Shown one piece after another: positions 1 through 6,758 of a DNA stretch of 10,429 nucleotides. The stretch's first letter is position 1. Each line of letters opens with the position of its first letter. The position numbers and the translations under genes were made by a program. The stretch covers positions 1 to 10,429 of the forward strand of contig NZ_SRZM01000105.1 in the NCBI RefSeq assembly GCF_019402445.1, in the 5' to 3' direction. This stretch comes from Brachyspira pilosicoli. Its GTDB lineage: Bacteria > Spirochaetota > Brachyspiria > Brachyspirales > Brachyspiraceae. Under the pieces are notes generated by a model. The model was not told the DNA's origin and made no database searches. It saw only the letters and a list, made by a program, of their open reading frames with translations.

Positions 1-30
1 GTGCAAATTAAAGCAAATACAAAAAATAAA

Positions 31-1269
31 TTATATTATTTCATCTTTTATCATATCTTCGAAACTTTGTCTTTTTCTTATAATGTAATGTTTATCTTTA
101 TCTATCATTACTTGTGATATTAATGGACGTGAATTATAATTGCTAGACATACTAAAACCATAAGCACCTGCATCAAGCAAAGCAACATAATCGCCCTCTT
201 TAAGAGTTTCACATTCTCTGTCATTAGCAAACACATCAGAGCTTTCGCATATAGGACCTACAAAATCATAATTTGAATATTTATCTGTTTTTACTAAAGG
301 CATTATTTCATTATAAGCCTCATACATAGCAACCCTAACATAATCATTCATACCACCGTCTAAAATAGCATACTTTCTACTAAGCTCTTCTTTTATATAT
401 TCAACTCTCATTATCAAAGCACCAGACTCTGCAACAAAATATCTTCCAGGCTCTGTGGTAACGCTAAGATTCATCTCTTTAAGTAGACTTATACTATCTT
501 TTTTAAACTTATCAAAATCAAATCCAGAATGTGCCCTATTGTATCTTACTCCAAATCCTCCGCCTATATCTATATTTGTTATGTTAAAGCCTAAACTATT
601 AACCTCTGCTATTAAGTCTCTCATTACTAGTATTGCCTTATAAAAAGGTTCAGCATCTACCATTTGAGAGCCTATATGCATAGATAATGAATCTATCTCT
701 ATATTATCCAAAGACTTTAACATATTAGCATTTTCTCTAATTGTCTTTATACTAATACCAAATTTATTTCCATTAATTCCTGTTGTAATTTTTTCATGAG
801 TATGAGCATCTATATTCGGATTAACTCTTATAGAACATTTTACTCTTCTTTTTAATTCCTTTGCTATAGAGTTTATTCTTATTGCCTCTGGAATAGATTC
901 TATATTGAAACGCTTTATATTTAATTCTATTGATTTTCTTATCTCTTCTTCTGTTTTTGCAACTCCAGAAAATACTATATTCTCTGCCTTTCCGCATGCT
1001 TTTATATATTTTAAAGTCTCACCAATAGATACTACATCTCCTCCAATCCCCTCTTCTATCATCATCTTTAATATAGATAAATTATTCTCTGCCTTAATAG
1101 CATAAACTATAGAATGATTCTCTATCTCAGAAAACACATTTTTTAAAAACCTAATCTTTTCTAAAATATCATTTTTTGAATATATATAAAAAGGAGTCTT
1201 ATAAACATCTGTAATATTTCTAATCTCAATATCTTCACACATTAAAATATTATCTTTATAGTATATCAT
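31..1269 (-). CDS. lysA: Diaminopimelate decarboxylase (LysA)
   Basis: PLP-dependent, fold-III enzyme that decarboxylates meso-diaminopimelate to L-lysine in the cytoplasm, the last step of lysine synthesis. Numbering from the ATG at 1269 (412 aa, normal length): an alanine-racemase-like barrel carries the PLP lysine K59 in YAIKAENN (usually YAxKAN), HIGSQ with H198, the phosphate-binding GGG at 236-238 and EPGR at 273-276. The C-terminal domain carries CESSD at 341-345 and DAGAYG with Y370. HIGSQ plus CESSD favours LysA over ornithine/arginine or carboxynorspermidine decarboxylases. Start choice: a TTG at 1272 directly precedes the ATG. The AGGAG at 1277-1281 lies 7 nt from the ATG but only 4 nt from the TTG, so the ATG is preferred. 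The gene is monocistronic on its left as far as visible and has its own promoter. It has no obvious link to the neighbouring motility-type genes. Confidence 0.95.
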   Translation of the reverse strand: MIYYKDNILMCEDIEIRNITDVYKTPFYIYSKNDILEKIRFLKNVFSEIENHSIVYAIKAENNLSILKMMIEEGIGGDVVSIGETLKYIKACGKAENIVFSGVAKTEEEIRKSIELNIKRFNIESIPEAIRINSIAKELKRRVKCSIRVNPNIDAHTHEKITTGINGNKFGISIKTIRENANMLKSLDNIEIDSLSMHIGSQMVDAEPFYKAILVMRDLIAEVNSLGFNITNIDIGGGFGVRYNRAHSGFDFDKFKKDSISLLKEMNLSVTTEPGRYFVAESGALIMRVEYIKEELSRKYAILDGGMNDYVRVAMYEAYNEIMPLVKTDKYSNYDFVGPICESSDVFANDRECETLKEGDYVALLDAGAYGFSMSSNYNSRPLISQVMIDKDKHYIIRKRQSFEDMIKDEII

Positions 1270-1303
1270 CAAAAAACTCCTAATTATTATTTAAAGATAC
1301 GTT

Positions 1304-1331
1304 ATAATACTATACATAGAATAAAAGTCAA
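1304..1331 (-). promoter_or_regulatory. Sigma-70-type promoter of lysA
   Basis: On the minus strand, TTGACT (1326-1331) is followed after 16 nt by TATTAT (1304-1309). That puts transcription start near 1297, about 28 nt before the lysA ATG, leaving room for the AGGAG at 1277-1281. The leader is far too short for a lysine riboswitch. The call is by consensus match in AT-rich DNA, but the nearly complete -35 makes it credible. Confidence 0.6.
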
Positions 1332-1358
1332 TGATTTTATTATCATTATATTTTTAAC

Positions 1359-1386
1359 TTGCAATAAAATAAAAATTATATATATT
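1359..1386 (+). promoter_or_regulatory. Putative promoter of the SwrB-like two-gene unit
   Basis: TTGCAA (1359-1364), a 16-nt spacer and TATATT (1381-1386) lie upstream of the small gene at 1436. Start of transcription would be near 1393, giving a leader of about 43 nt that contains ATAGGATAAAT and a two-codon reading frame. The -35 is only a partial match, so this is weaker than the other promoters in the window. No sigma-28-like site (TAAA...GCCGATAA) was seen. Confidence 0.4.
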
Positions 1387-1435
1387 TATTATTATAGGAT
1401 AAATTTATGGCATAAGATACGGAGATTTATAAAAA

Positions 1436-1801
1436 ATGCCTATAGCACCTTTAGATTTACAAGTGCTTTATATGCAGCAATCGCATATAGGCAGAATGGA
1501 ACATGTAAGAATGGCAGCCAAAACAATAGCCATGCAATCTGAAGATAAGGATATACATAGAGATTCATATATAAAAGATTCCACAGTTGTAAAATCTGAG
1601 AATGTTGCTGAAGATAATAAAATTAAAGAGAAAAAAGATAATCAAAAAAATAAAGGTTATATGTCATATAGGAAAAAGAATAAAAAGAAATCTGTATTTA
1701 ATCAAAACTATGATGATAGCCAAAATGATAATAATATAGAAATAGAAGAAGTATCATCTACTGAGCAAAGTAAAGGATTAAAAATAGATATATTTGGATA
1801 A
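1436..1801 (+). CDS. Small conserved 'PIAPLDLQ' protein next to SwrB-like gene; probable motility-associated
   Basis: 121-residue soluble protein of unknown biochemical function. It has a short hydrophobic/amphipathic N-terminus (MPIAPLDLQVLYMQQSHIGR), a long Lys/Asp/Glu/Asn-rich middle (about residues 35-112) that looks disordered, and a short C-terminal patch GLKIDIFG. This 'conserved head, disordered middle, conserved IDI tail' layout, with the PLDLQ start, matches from memory small proteins encoded beside sigma-28/flagellar genes in spirochaetes and clostridia. I could not verify that match. It has no signal peptide, membrane segment or cysteines. The ATG follows GGAG (1421-1424) with a rather long 11-nt gap. 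Only 20 nt separate it from the downstream membrane-protein gene, so they are almost certainly co-transcribed and may act together. A scaffold or adaptor role is inference. Confidence 0.75.
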   Translation: MPIAPLDLQVLYMQQSHIGRMEHVRMAAKTIAMQSEDKDIHRDSYIKDSTVVKSENVAEDNKIKEKKDNQKNKGYMSYRKKNKKKSVFNQNYDDSQNDNNIEIEEVSSTEQSKGLKIDIFG

Positions 1802-1821
1802 AAATAGGATAAATCTTAAAA

Positions 1822-2646
1822 ATGCAAATCTTAATTAGTATAATAATCAATGTTATAATATTAGCAGTTGTAATGCCTTTGTTTTATGTATATATAGTTT
1901 CTAGGGCTAGAGAGAGATTAGAAAAAGAGGTTATAAAAAAAGCAAGAGATGAAATTGAAGCATTGGTAAAAGAATTCAACAATATAGCATTGAGCAGAAT
2001 ATCATTATTAGAAGATGCTATAACTAGAGCGAATAATTTAAATAAACAATTAAATGAAAAAGACCCTCAATTTAGCCAATTAAAAGAAAAAAAAGAATCT
2101 ACTCTAAATGCCAACATAAAAATGAAATATGATGTATCTGCACCAGATGAAAAAAACATGTTAGATATAAAAGTGGAAGATGATAAAAAGGATATTACTG
2201 AAGAAAATAAAGAAAATGAAGAAAAAAATAAAGAATCATTAAATAATAATAATATTTTAGATATCACAATAGAAAAAACAGAAAAAGAAAATAAACAAGT
2301 AGAAGAAAACCGTGTTAAAGAAACAAATAATCTTAAAGAAGAAAATAAAAAAGAAGAAATAAAAACTAGCAGGTATGATGAAATACGAAAAATAAAAGAA
2401 AATAGTAAAAAAGAGGCAATAGAAAAACTAAGAAAACAACTCGATATGACTATACGAAACAACATAACATTAAACAGAAATAATAATTCAGAAGATAATA
2501 ACAATACCTACAATTCTGATGAAAAAATAAAACATGATAATATACTAAGACTTCATAAAGAGGGGCTTAGCAATAAAGAAATAGCAGCTCAATTAAAATG
2601 CTCATTAACCGAAGTTGATATTATAATAGAATTAAACAATAATTAA
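1822..2646 (+). CDS. SwrB/DUF6115-like membrane-anchored protein with C-terminal helix-turn-helix
   Basis: 274 residues. An uncharged N-terminal membrane helix (about 3-27) is followed by SRARERLEKE, so the rest should face the cytoplasm. Residues 28-80 form a predicted coiled coil containing EFNNIALSRISLLEDAI, resembling the conserved 'EFN..A.RNI.LLED.I' stretch of spirochaetal relatives. Residues 85-235 are a low-complexity Lys/Glu/Asn-rich linker. Residues 240-272 (ILRLHKEGLSNKEIAAQL onward, then TEVDIIIEL) form a helix-turn-helix typical of DUF6115 C-termini. Bacillus subtilis SwrB, which assists flagellar type III export (FliP) activation, has the same plan: one membrane helix, coiled coil and a terminal motif of this kind. 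B. subtilis SwrB is shorter (about 167 aa); the excess here is the linker. Function as a flagellar assembly helper is inferred. The HTH suggests protein rather than DNA contacts, because the protein is membrane-tethered. Second gene of a two-gene unit; AGGA at 1806-1809 lies 12 nt before the ATG. Confidence 0.7.
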   Translation: MQILISIIINVIILAVVMPLFYVYIVSRARERLEKEVIKKARDEIEALVKEFNNIALSRISLLEDAITRANNLNKQLNEKDPQFSQLKEKKESTLNANIKMKYDVSAPDEKNMLDIKVEDDKKDITEENKENEEKNKESLNNNNILDITIEKTEKENKQVEENRVKETNNLKEENKKEEIKTSRYDEIRKIKENSKKEAIEKLRKQLDMTIRNNITLNRNNNSEDNNNTYNSDEKIKHDNILRLHKEGLSNKEIAAQLKCSLTEVDIIIELNNN

Positions 2647-2649
2647 ATA

Positions 2650-3072
2650 TTATAAATAATCAAATCTTCCAAGTATTCTTGCTAAATGTGCAATTATTAT
2701 TTGACGTTGTATTGGTTTTGCAATATAGGTATCTACTTTAAGATTTACAAATTCCATAAAAGTATCTTTATTAGTATGTGAGGTAACAACAACTATTTTA
2801 CCTTCATAATTTAATGCTCTTATCCTTTTAAGTAAATCTATACCATTCATCTGAGGCATTTCAAAATCTAGCATTATAATATCTGGTTTGTCTGGTATTT
2901 CTCTTAAATATTTTAAAGCAGCCATAGCATTATCTGCTTCCATAACAACATTAAAATCTTCTGATAATAATATTTTTTTCTCAGCTATTCTTATAATACT
3001 AGAATCATCTACTATCATCACTTTATATTGTTTGCCGCTTTTACTATTGAAACCTAATGGAGTTGATGGCAT
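2650..3072 (-). CDS. Single-domain response regulator receiver (CheY-like)
   Basis: 140 residues: a 16-residue extension with no recognisable motif, then one complete receiver domain with no output domain. Signature residues are all present: acidic pair D22-D23 (VDDS), phosphoacceptor D69 (MLDFEMP), T97 (VVTS), aromatic switch Y116 and K119 (YIAKP). It should therefore be phosphorylated by a histidine kinase and work by protein-protein contact. CheY-type signalling to the flagellar motor is likely given the motility-type neighbours, but another single-domain regulator role is possible and no kinase, CheX or CheW gene lies nearby. The ATG at 3072 has a good GGAG (3081-3084, 8-nt gap). The stop is 3 nt from that of the convergent SwrB-like gene. 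It has its own promoter, divergent from the MAF gene. Confidence 0.9.
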   Translation of the reverse strand: MPSTPLGFNSKSGKQYKVMIVDDSSIIRIAEKKILLSEDFNVVMEADNAMAALKYLREIPDKPDIIMLDFEMPQMNGIDLLKRIRALNYEGKIVVVTSHTNKDTFMEFVNLKVDTYIAKPIQRQIIIAHLARILGRFDYL

Positions 3073-3125
3073 AATTAATTCTCCAAATATATAAGTAAAT
3101 AATTTTTTAAAATATAACGCCTAAT

Positions 3126-3154
3126 ATAGTATTATATTATTACACTTTTGTCAA
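3126..3154 (-). promoter_or_regulatory. Sigma-70-type promoter of the receiver gene
   Basis: Minus-strand TTGACA (3149-3154, perfect) with a 17-nt spacer and TACTAT (3126-3131, 4 of 6). Start of transcription would be near 3119, giving a leader of about 47 nt before the ATG at 3072. A TATAAT also occurs between the two boxes but only 12 nt from the -35, too close to be used with it. Confidence 0.6.
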
Positions 3155-3162
3155 TTACATAT

Positions 3163-3191
3163 TTGATTTTTATCTATTTTTTTGTTATGAT
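3163..3191 (+). promoter_or_regulatory. Extended -10 promoter placing transcription start at the MAF-gene ATG
   Basis: TTGATT (3163-3168), a 17-nt spacer and TATGAT (3186-3191) preceded by TG one base upstream, i.e. an extended -10 (TGTTATGAT). Start of transcription is predicted at about 3198-3200, and the start codon is at 3200. The mRNA would then be leaderless or nearly so, which fits the absence of a Shine-Dalgarno sequence. An alternative upstream -35 (TTGTCA at 3148) has only a poor -10 partner. Confidence 0.5.
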
Positions 3192-3199
3192 ATTGAGAT

Positions 3200-4933
3200 A
3201 TGAATATATCTATTAAATTACATAATAAATTACAAAATCAAAAAGAAGAATTATCTGATATTTATAAAATTGATACAAATAAAGACGGATTTAAAATAAT
3301 ATATAAAAATAATAGAGCAATACATAGCAAATATAATATTGAAAATGAATGTAAAAGGGCATTAGAAAATATAAATAAAAACAAAAATCTAATAATAATA
3401 TATGGTTATGGATTAGGATATATATTAAAATATTTATTAGAAAATATTAACGATTATTTTAATGATGAAATTATAAAAGATTTAAAAATAGTTATTGTAG
3501 TAGAAGATGCCACCATTTTTAAGTATTCATATTATAATATTTATTCTACAAACAAAGAAAACATTTTTTTTATAGACACTGAAGATGATATAGACTATAT
3601 AAACAAAATAGTAGATTATAAAAATATTAATGGTATAAATCTTGTATTGCTCCCATCACTTACTAAAGAAGAAAAAGAAAAAGCTAATTTATTTTATACT
3701 GATATATTAAATAATATGGAAAAAGAATTGTCTAATATATTAACAAATATGTATTTTGAAAATATATGGACAAAAAACATTATATTTAATAGTGAGTATA
3801 TTAATAAATCTTCTGATGTATCTATATTAAAAGATGCATTTAAAGATTTTAAGGCTTTATTAATATGCCCTGGACCTACTTTGGAATATTCTATAAAAAA
3901 AATAAAAAACAATAGAGAATCATTTATAGTAATATGTGTAGATACAGCTTATAGTGTGCTTTGCAAAAATAATATAATACCAGATTTTGTAGTTACTGTA
4001 GACGGAGGTTTTTTTAATTCTTTAGACTTTATTTATGAGAGTGCTAATTTTCCATATTTGATAATGGATATAGCATGCAATAAAATAATACCTAAAAGAT
4101 TAGAAAACAAAACTAATTTAATAAGATTTAGTTCAAATGAAAACTTAGAATTAATAAAATATATCAATGAGTATACTAATATATCAACATTAAATACTTC
4201 AAGCACAGTAGCAAGCACTATGATAGATTTTGCATATTATGCAGGTTTTAAAGATGTGCTTTTAATAGGTTTTGACAATAGTTATCCATTTTATCAAAGA
4301 CATATTAAGCATACATTATCATACGAGTATATGATAAACAAAACAAATAAAATAAAAACGTTCGAGTCTTATTATTTTAATACAATAAAAAACAATACTA
4401 ATATTGATGTTTATCCTCCTACAGAATTTATATTCGAAAATCAAATAGAGTATTTTAAAAGTTTCAAAGATAAATACAAAAATATGAATATAAAAAGGCT
4501 AACTTATGATGCTGTAAAGATAGAATATATTGAAGATGGAAATATTGATGATTTTGTATTTGATAGAAATATAGCATTAAATATAGCAAGTAAAAGATAT
4601 AAAGAAAATGATAAAACTAATATAAAAGAAGCTTATAATAAATTAAAAACTATATTAGAAGAGTTTAAAATTAAAATACTTAATATTTATAATGAAGCAA
4701 AAAATAACAATGATGAAGAAAAAATAAACAATATTTATGATACTTCTATAAAAACAATAAAAACTTATCAAGAGAAAGCAAATATATTAAAAACAATACT
4801 CTCTTCTACCATGATGATGTCAAATAGAGCTAACTCAACAAAAAGAAATAAACTTATTTTTCTTCTAACTGAAACATTAAGCAATGTTACTTATTTTTTA
4901 AGCAGAATAGATATAGCTATAAAAAAATTATAA
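3200..4933 (+). CDS. MAF-type motility accessory factor, DUF115 glycosyltransferase-like
   Basis: 577 residues, a usual size for MAF (MptE-like/DUF115) proteins, which transfer nonulosonic or related sugars to flagellin in the cytoplasm. An N-terminal region (about 30-105) contains DGFKIIYKNNRAIHSKY and the nucleotide-fold-like IIIYGYGLGYILK (66-77). The DUF115 core (about 215-375) has LLICPGPTLEYS, VICVDTAY, PDFVVTVDGG and LNTSSTVAST, then VLLIGFDNSYPF. The C-terminal 120 residues are helical and Lys/Asn/Glu-rich. No signal peptide or membrane helix. PF01973 also includes archaeal MptE pterin pyrophosphokinases, but the N-terminal half and the length favour the flagellar type. Glycosylation of FlaB filaments is the natural inferred role in a spirochaete; acceptor and sugar cannot be read from sequence. 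There is no Shine-Dalgarno before the ATG. Runs of 8 T (3564-3571) and 8 A (3895-3902) are ordinary for this composition. Confidence 0.85.
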   Translation: MNISIKLHNKLQNQKEELSDIYKIDTNKDGFKIIYKNNRAIHSKYNIENECKRALENINKNKNLIIIYGYGLGYILKYLLENINDYFNDEIIKDLKIVIVVEDATIFKYSYYNIYSTNKENIFFIDTEDDIDYINKIVDYKNINGINLVLLPSLTKEEKEKANLFYTDILNNMEKELSNILTNMYFENIWTKNIIFNSEYINKSSDVSILKDAFKDFKALLICPGPTLEYSIKKIKNNRESFIVICVDTAYSVLCKNNIIPDFVVTVDGGFFNSLDFIYESANFPYLIMDIACNKIIPKRLENKTNLIRFSSNENLELIKYINEYTNISTLNTSSTVASTMIDFAYYAGFKDVLLIGFDNSYPFYQRHIKHTLSYEYMINKTNKIKTFESYYFNTIKNNTNIDVYPPTEFIFENQIEYFKSFKDKYKNMNIKRLTYDAVKIEYIEDGNIDDFVFDRNIALNIASKRYKENDKTNIKEAYNKLKTILEEFKIKILNIYNEAKNNNDEEKINNIYDTSIKTIKTYQEKANILKTILSSTMMMSNRANSTKRNKLIFLLTETLSNVTYFLSRIDIAIKKL

Positions 4934-4944
4934 AAACATTAATT

Positions 4945-4972
4945 TTGACAAAATATAATTTATTAGTATAAT
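4945..4972 (+). promoter_or_regulatory. Near-perfect sigma-70 promoter of the aminopeptidase/nuclease pair
   Basis: TTGACA (4945-4950), a 16-nt spacer and TATAAT (4967-4972); both boxes match consensus exactly. Transcription would start near 4979, leaving a leader of about 31 nt with AAGGTAGG (4996-5003) before the ATG at 5010. This is the strongest promoter in the window and suggests constitutive expression. Confidence 0.75.
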
Positions 4973-5009
4973 ATTAAGTTATATAAACAATTATTAAGGT
5001 AGGCAAACT

Positions 5010-6125
5010 ATGTCAACATTAAAAACATTTACAAGCAAAGAAAACAATAAATTTGATTATGATTCTAGATTAAATAGACTATTAAACATTACTAAAGAAA
5101 CAATCTTAATAACTAAAAACGAAAACATATTTTATTTAACAGGCTTTAAAGGTACAGCAGGCTGGCTTTTAATATATGATTCTAAAAAGTATTTATTTGT
5201 AGATTCAAGATATTTTGAAGTAGCTTCCAAAATTACTCATAAAACTACAGTTGTTTTGGTTGCTAATACTTATCAAGATGCTTTAGCTGATTTTATAAAA
5301 GAAAACAATATAAAAGAAATAACTGTTGCTAAAAATTCATTGTATCTTACTGATTATGAAAACGTAGTAGCTACTATGGTAAATAATTCTATTAAAGTAT
5401 CTATAAGTAAAGCTGATATAGACTCTATAAGAATAGTAAAAGAAAAAGAAGAGATTAATATAATAAAAGAGAATCTACACAGTGCTGAGAAGGCTATGAT
5501 AAAAATGTTATCAAGTGTAAAAGAGGGAGTTACAGAAAAAGATTTAGCTGCAGAACTTGAATATCAAATGAGAAAAGAAGGCGGAGATAAAACAGCATTT
5601 GACACTATACTTCTTTTTGGTGATAGAACCTCTCTTCCTCATGGAGTTCCATCAGATAGAAAATTAAAACTTGGGGATAATATTTTAATGGACTTTGGTT
5701 TATCAAGAGACGGATACAAAAGCGATATTACTAGAACTTTCTTTTTCGGCAAAGGCGATAAATTTAATGAAATGCAAAAAATATATAATATAGTAAAAGA
5801 GGCAAATGAGAAAGGAGCAGCTGCTATACATTCTGGAATAACTGGAAAAGAGGTTGATAATGTTGCAAGAGAAGTAATAAAAAATGCAGGATACGGACAG
5901 TATTTTGGACATGGTCTTGGACATGGTGTTGGACTTGAGATACATGAATCTCCTAGATTATCACCTATAGTTGATCATATGCTTGATGGTGGAGCTGTAG
6001 TTACTATTGAGCCTGGAATATATTTACCAGATTTTGGAGGAGTGAGAATAGAAAACATGGCTATAGTAACTAAAGATGGTCCTGCAATTTTAAACAGCAC
6101 ACCAACTGATTTAATTATATTATAA
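5010..6125 (+). CDS. M24-family Xaa-Pro aminopeptidase/dipeptidase
   Basis: Cytoplasmic dinuclear-metal peptidase that removes an N-terminal residue preceding proline, used in peptide recycling. 371 residues, the short (PepQ/YpdF-like) form rather than the 440-residue PepP or the 590-residue three-domain form. The creatinase N-terminal domain (about 15-140) includes YLTGFKGTAGWLL and VDSRYF. The pita-bread catalytic domain (about 150-370) has all five metal ligands: D228 (MDFG), D239 (SDITRT), H305 (GHGLGHGVG), E334 (TIEPG) and E348 (RIENM). The accessory histidines H211 (LPHGVPSD) and H312 (IHESP) are also present. No signal peptide. Choice between aminopeptidase P and prolidase cannot be made from sequence alone. 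A near-consensus promoter and AAGGTAGG precede it, and the nuclease gene begins 3 nt after its stop. Confidence 0.93.
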   Translation: MSTLKTFTSKENNKFDYDSRLNRLLNITKETILITKNENIFYLTGFKGTAGWLLIYDSKKYLFVDSRYFEVASKITHKTTVVLVANTYQDALADFIKENNIKEITVAKNSLYLTDYENVVATMVNNSIKVSISKADIDSIRIVKEKEEINIIKENLHSAEKAMIKMLSSVKEGVTEKDLAAELEYQMRKEGGDKTAFDTILLFGDRTSLPHGVPSDRKLKLGDNILMDFGLSRDGYKSDITRTFFFGKGDKFNEMQKIYNIVKEANEKGAAAIHSGITGKEVDNVAREVIKNAGYGQYFGHGLGHGVGLEIHESPRLSPIVDHMLDGGAVVTIEPGIYLPDFGGVRIENMAIVTKDGPAILNSTPTDLIIL

Positions 6126-6128
6126 AAT

Positions 6129-6734
6129 ATGCCTAGAAGAAAAAAGAAAAAGTTAAATAAATTATTTGTGCTTTTTATAGCAGTTGTTTTTGCTTTAATA
6201 TATTATTGTTATGATAAATATGACATAATAGAAGCTAAATATTTTACTAAAAAAATAGAAAGATATAATAGAGATGATTGGGGTAAATGGTCAGATGATG
6301 ACAATGATGGGCTTAATACAAGAAATGAAGTTCTTTTGGAAGAGTCTTTAATAGAGCCTATGATATCAAATAATAGAATAGTATCTGGAAGATGGTATGA
6401 TAAATACACTGGTAAATATTTTGATGACCCTAAAAATTTAGATATAGACCATTTAGTGCCTTTAAAAAACGCTTATATGAGCGGTGCTAGTAATTGGAGC
6501 AAAGAGAAAAAAAATAGATATTATAATTATTTAAAAAACGAGCATCATTTAATAGCTGTTTCAAGAAGTGCTAATCGTTCTAAAGGTGATAAATCTCCTC
6601 TCGAATGGCTTCCAGAAAATGAAGAGTATCAATGCGAATATATTAGACAGTGGTATAAGATAAAAACGGATTGGGGGCTCACTATTGAAGAAGGCTTTGA
6701 TGAGCTATCTAACAGAGTTTGTAAAGGAAAATAA
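6129..6734 (+). CDS. Membrane-anchored HNH nuclease (DUF1524 / GmrSD C-terminal type)
   Basis: 201 residues. A strongly basic start (MPRRKKKKLNK) is followed by one hydrophobic helix (about 12-28), predicting a signal anchor with the catalytic part in the periplasm. The nuclease domain (about 47-198) shows WSDDDNDGLNTRNEVL, the HNH strand LDIDHLVPLKNAY with D107-H108, NEHHLIAV, then SANRSKGDKSPLEWLP with N149 and K152, and a tail YQCEYIRQWYKIK. This is the His-Me fold layout of HNH_DUF1524 proteins, many of them secreted nucleases. Cysteines C169 and C198 could form a disulphide, fitting an extracytoplasmic location. The family also forms the C-terminal nuclease of GmrSD restriction enzymes, but the N-terminal GmrS-like half is absent, so an export-type nuclease for DNA scavenging or degradation is more likely (inference). 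The ATG has no Shine-Dalgarno and lies 3 nt after the peptidase stop, suggesting translational coupling. Confidence 0.85.
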   Translation: MPRRKKKKLNKLFVLFIAVVFALIYYCYDKYDIIEAKYFTKKIERYNRDDWGKWSDDDNDGLNTRNEVLLEESLIEPMISNNRIVSGRWYDKYTGKYFDDPKNLDIDHLVPLKNAYMSGASNWSKEKKNRYYNYLKNEHHLIAVSRSANRSKGDKSPLEWLPENEEYQCEYIRQWYKIKTDWGLTIEEGFDELSNRVCKGK

Positions 6735-6758
6735 AAATATTCATATTCTTATTTTTAA

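Noticed and set aside
1273..1435. Possible lysine (L-box) riboswitch upstream of lysA
   Set aside because: The promoter leaves only about a 28-nt leader and the whole gap is AT-rich without paired helices; far too short for the roughly 170-nt lysine aptamer.
2067..2504. 145-residue Ser/Phe/Leu-rich open frame on the minus strand opposite the SwrB-like gene
   Set aside because: It mirrors the Lys/Glu-rich linker on the other strand (AAA/GAA read as TTT/TTC), has no ribosome binding site and no domain-like pattern.
3564..3902. T8 (3564-3571) and A8 (3895-3902) tracts in the MAF gene as phase-variation switches
   Set aside because: Runs of this length are common in DNA this AT-rich; no long G/C tract or longer repeat was seen, and the frame is intact.
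6129..6734. Calling the nuclease a GmrSD type IV restriction enzyme or a defence system
   Set aside because: The GmrS/DUF262 half is missing, there is a signal anchor instead, and no other defence gene is nearby.
6732..6757. Inverted repeat TAAAAATA / TATTTTTA after the nuclease gene as a terminator
   Set aside because: An 8-bp stem made only of A-T pairs, overlapping the stop codon and with no following T-tract; easily expected by chance at this composition.
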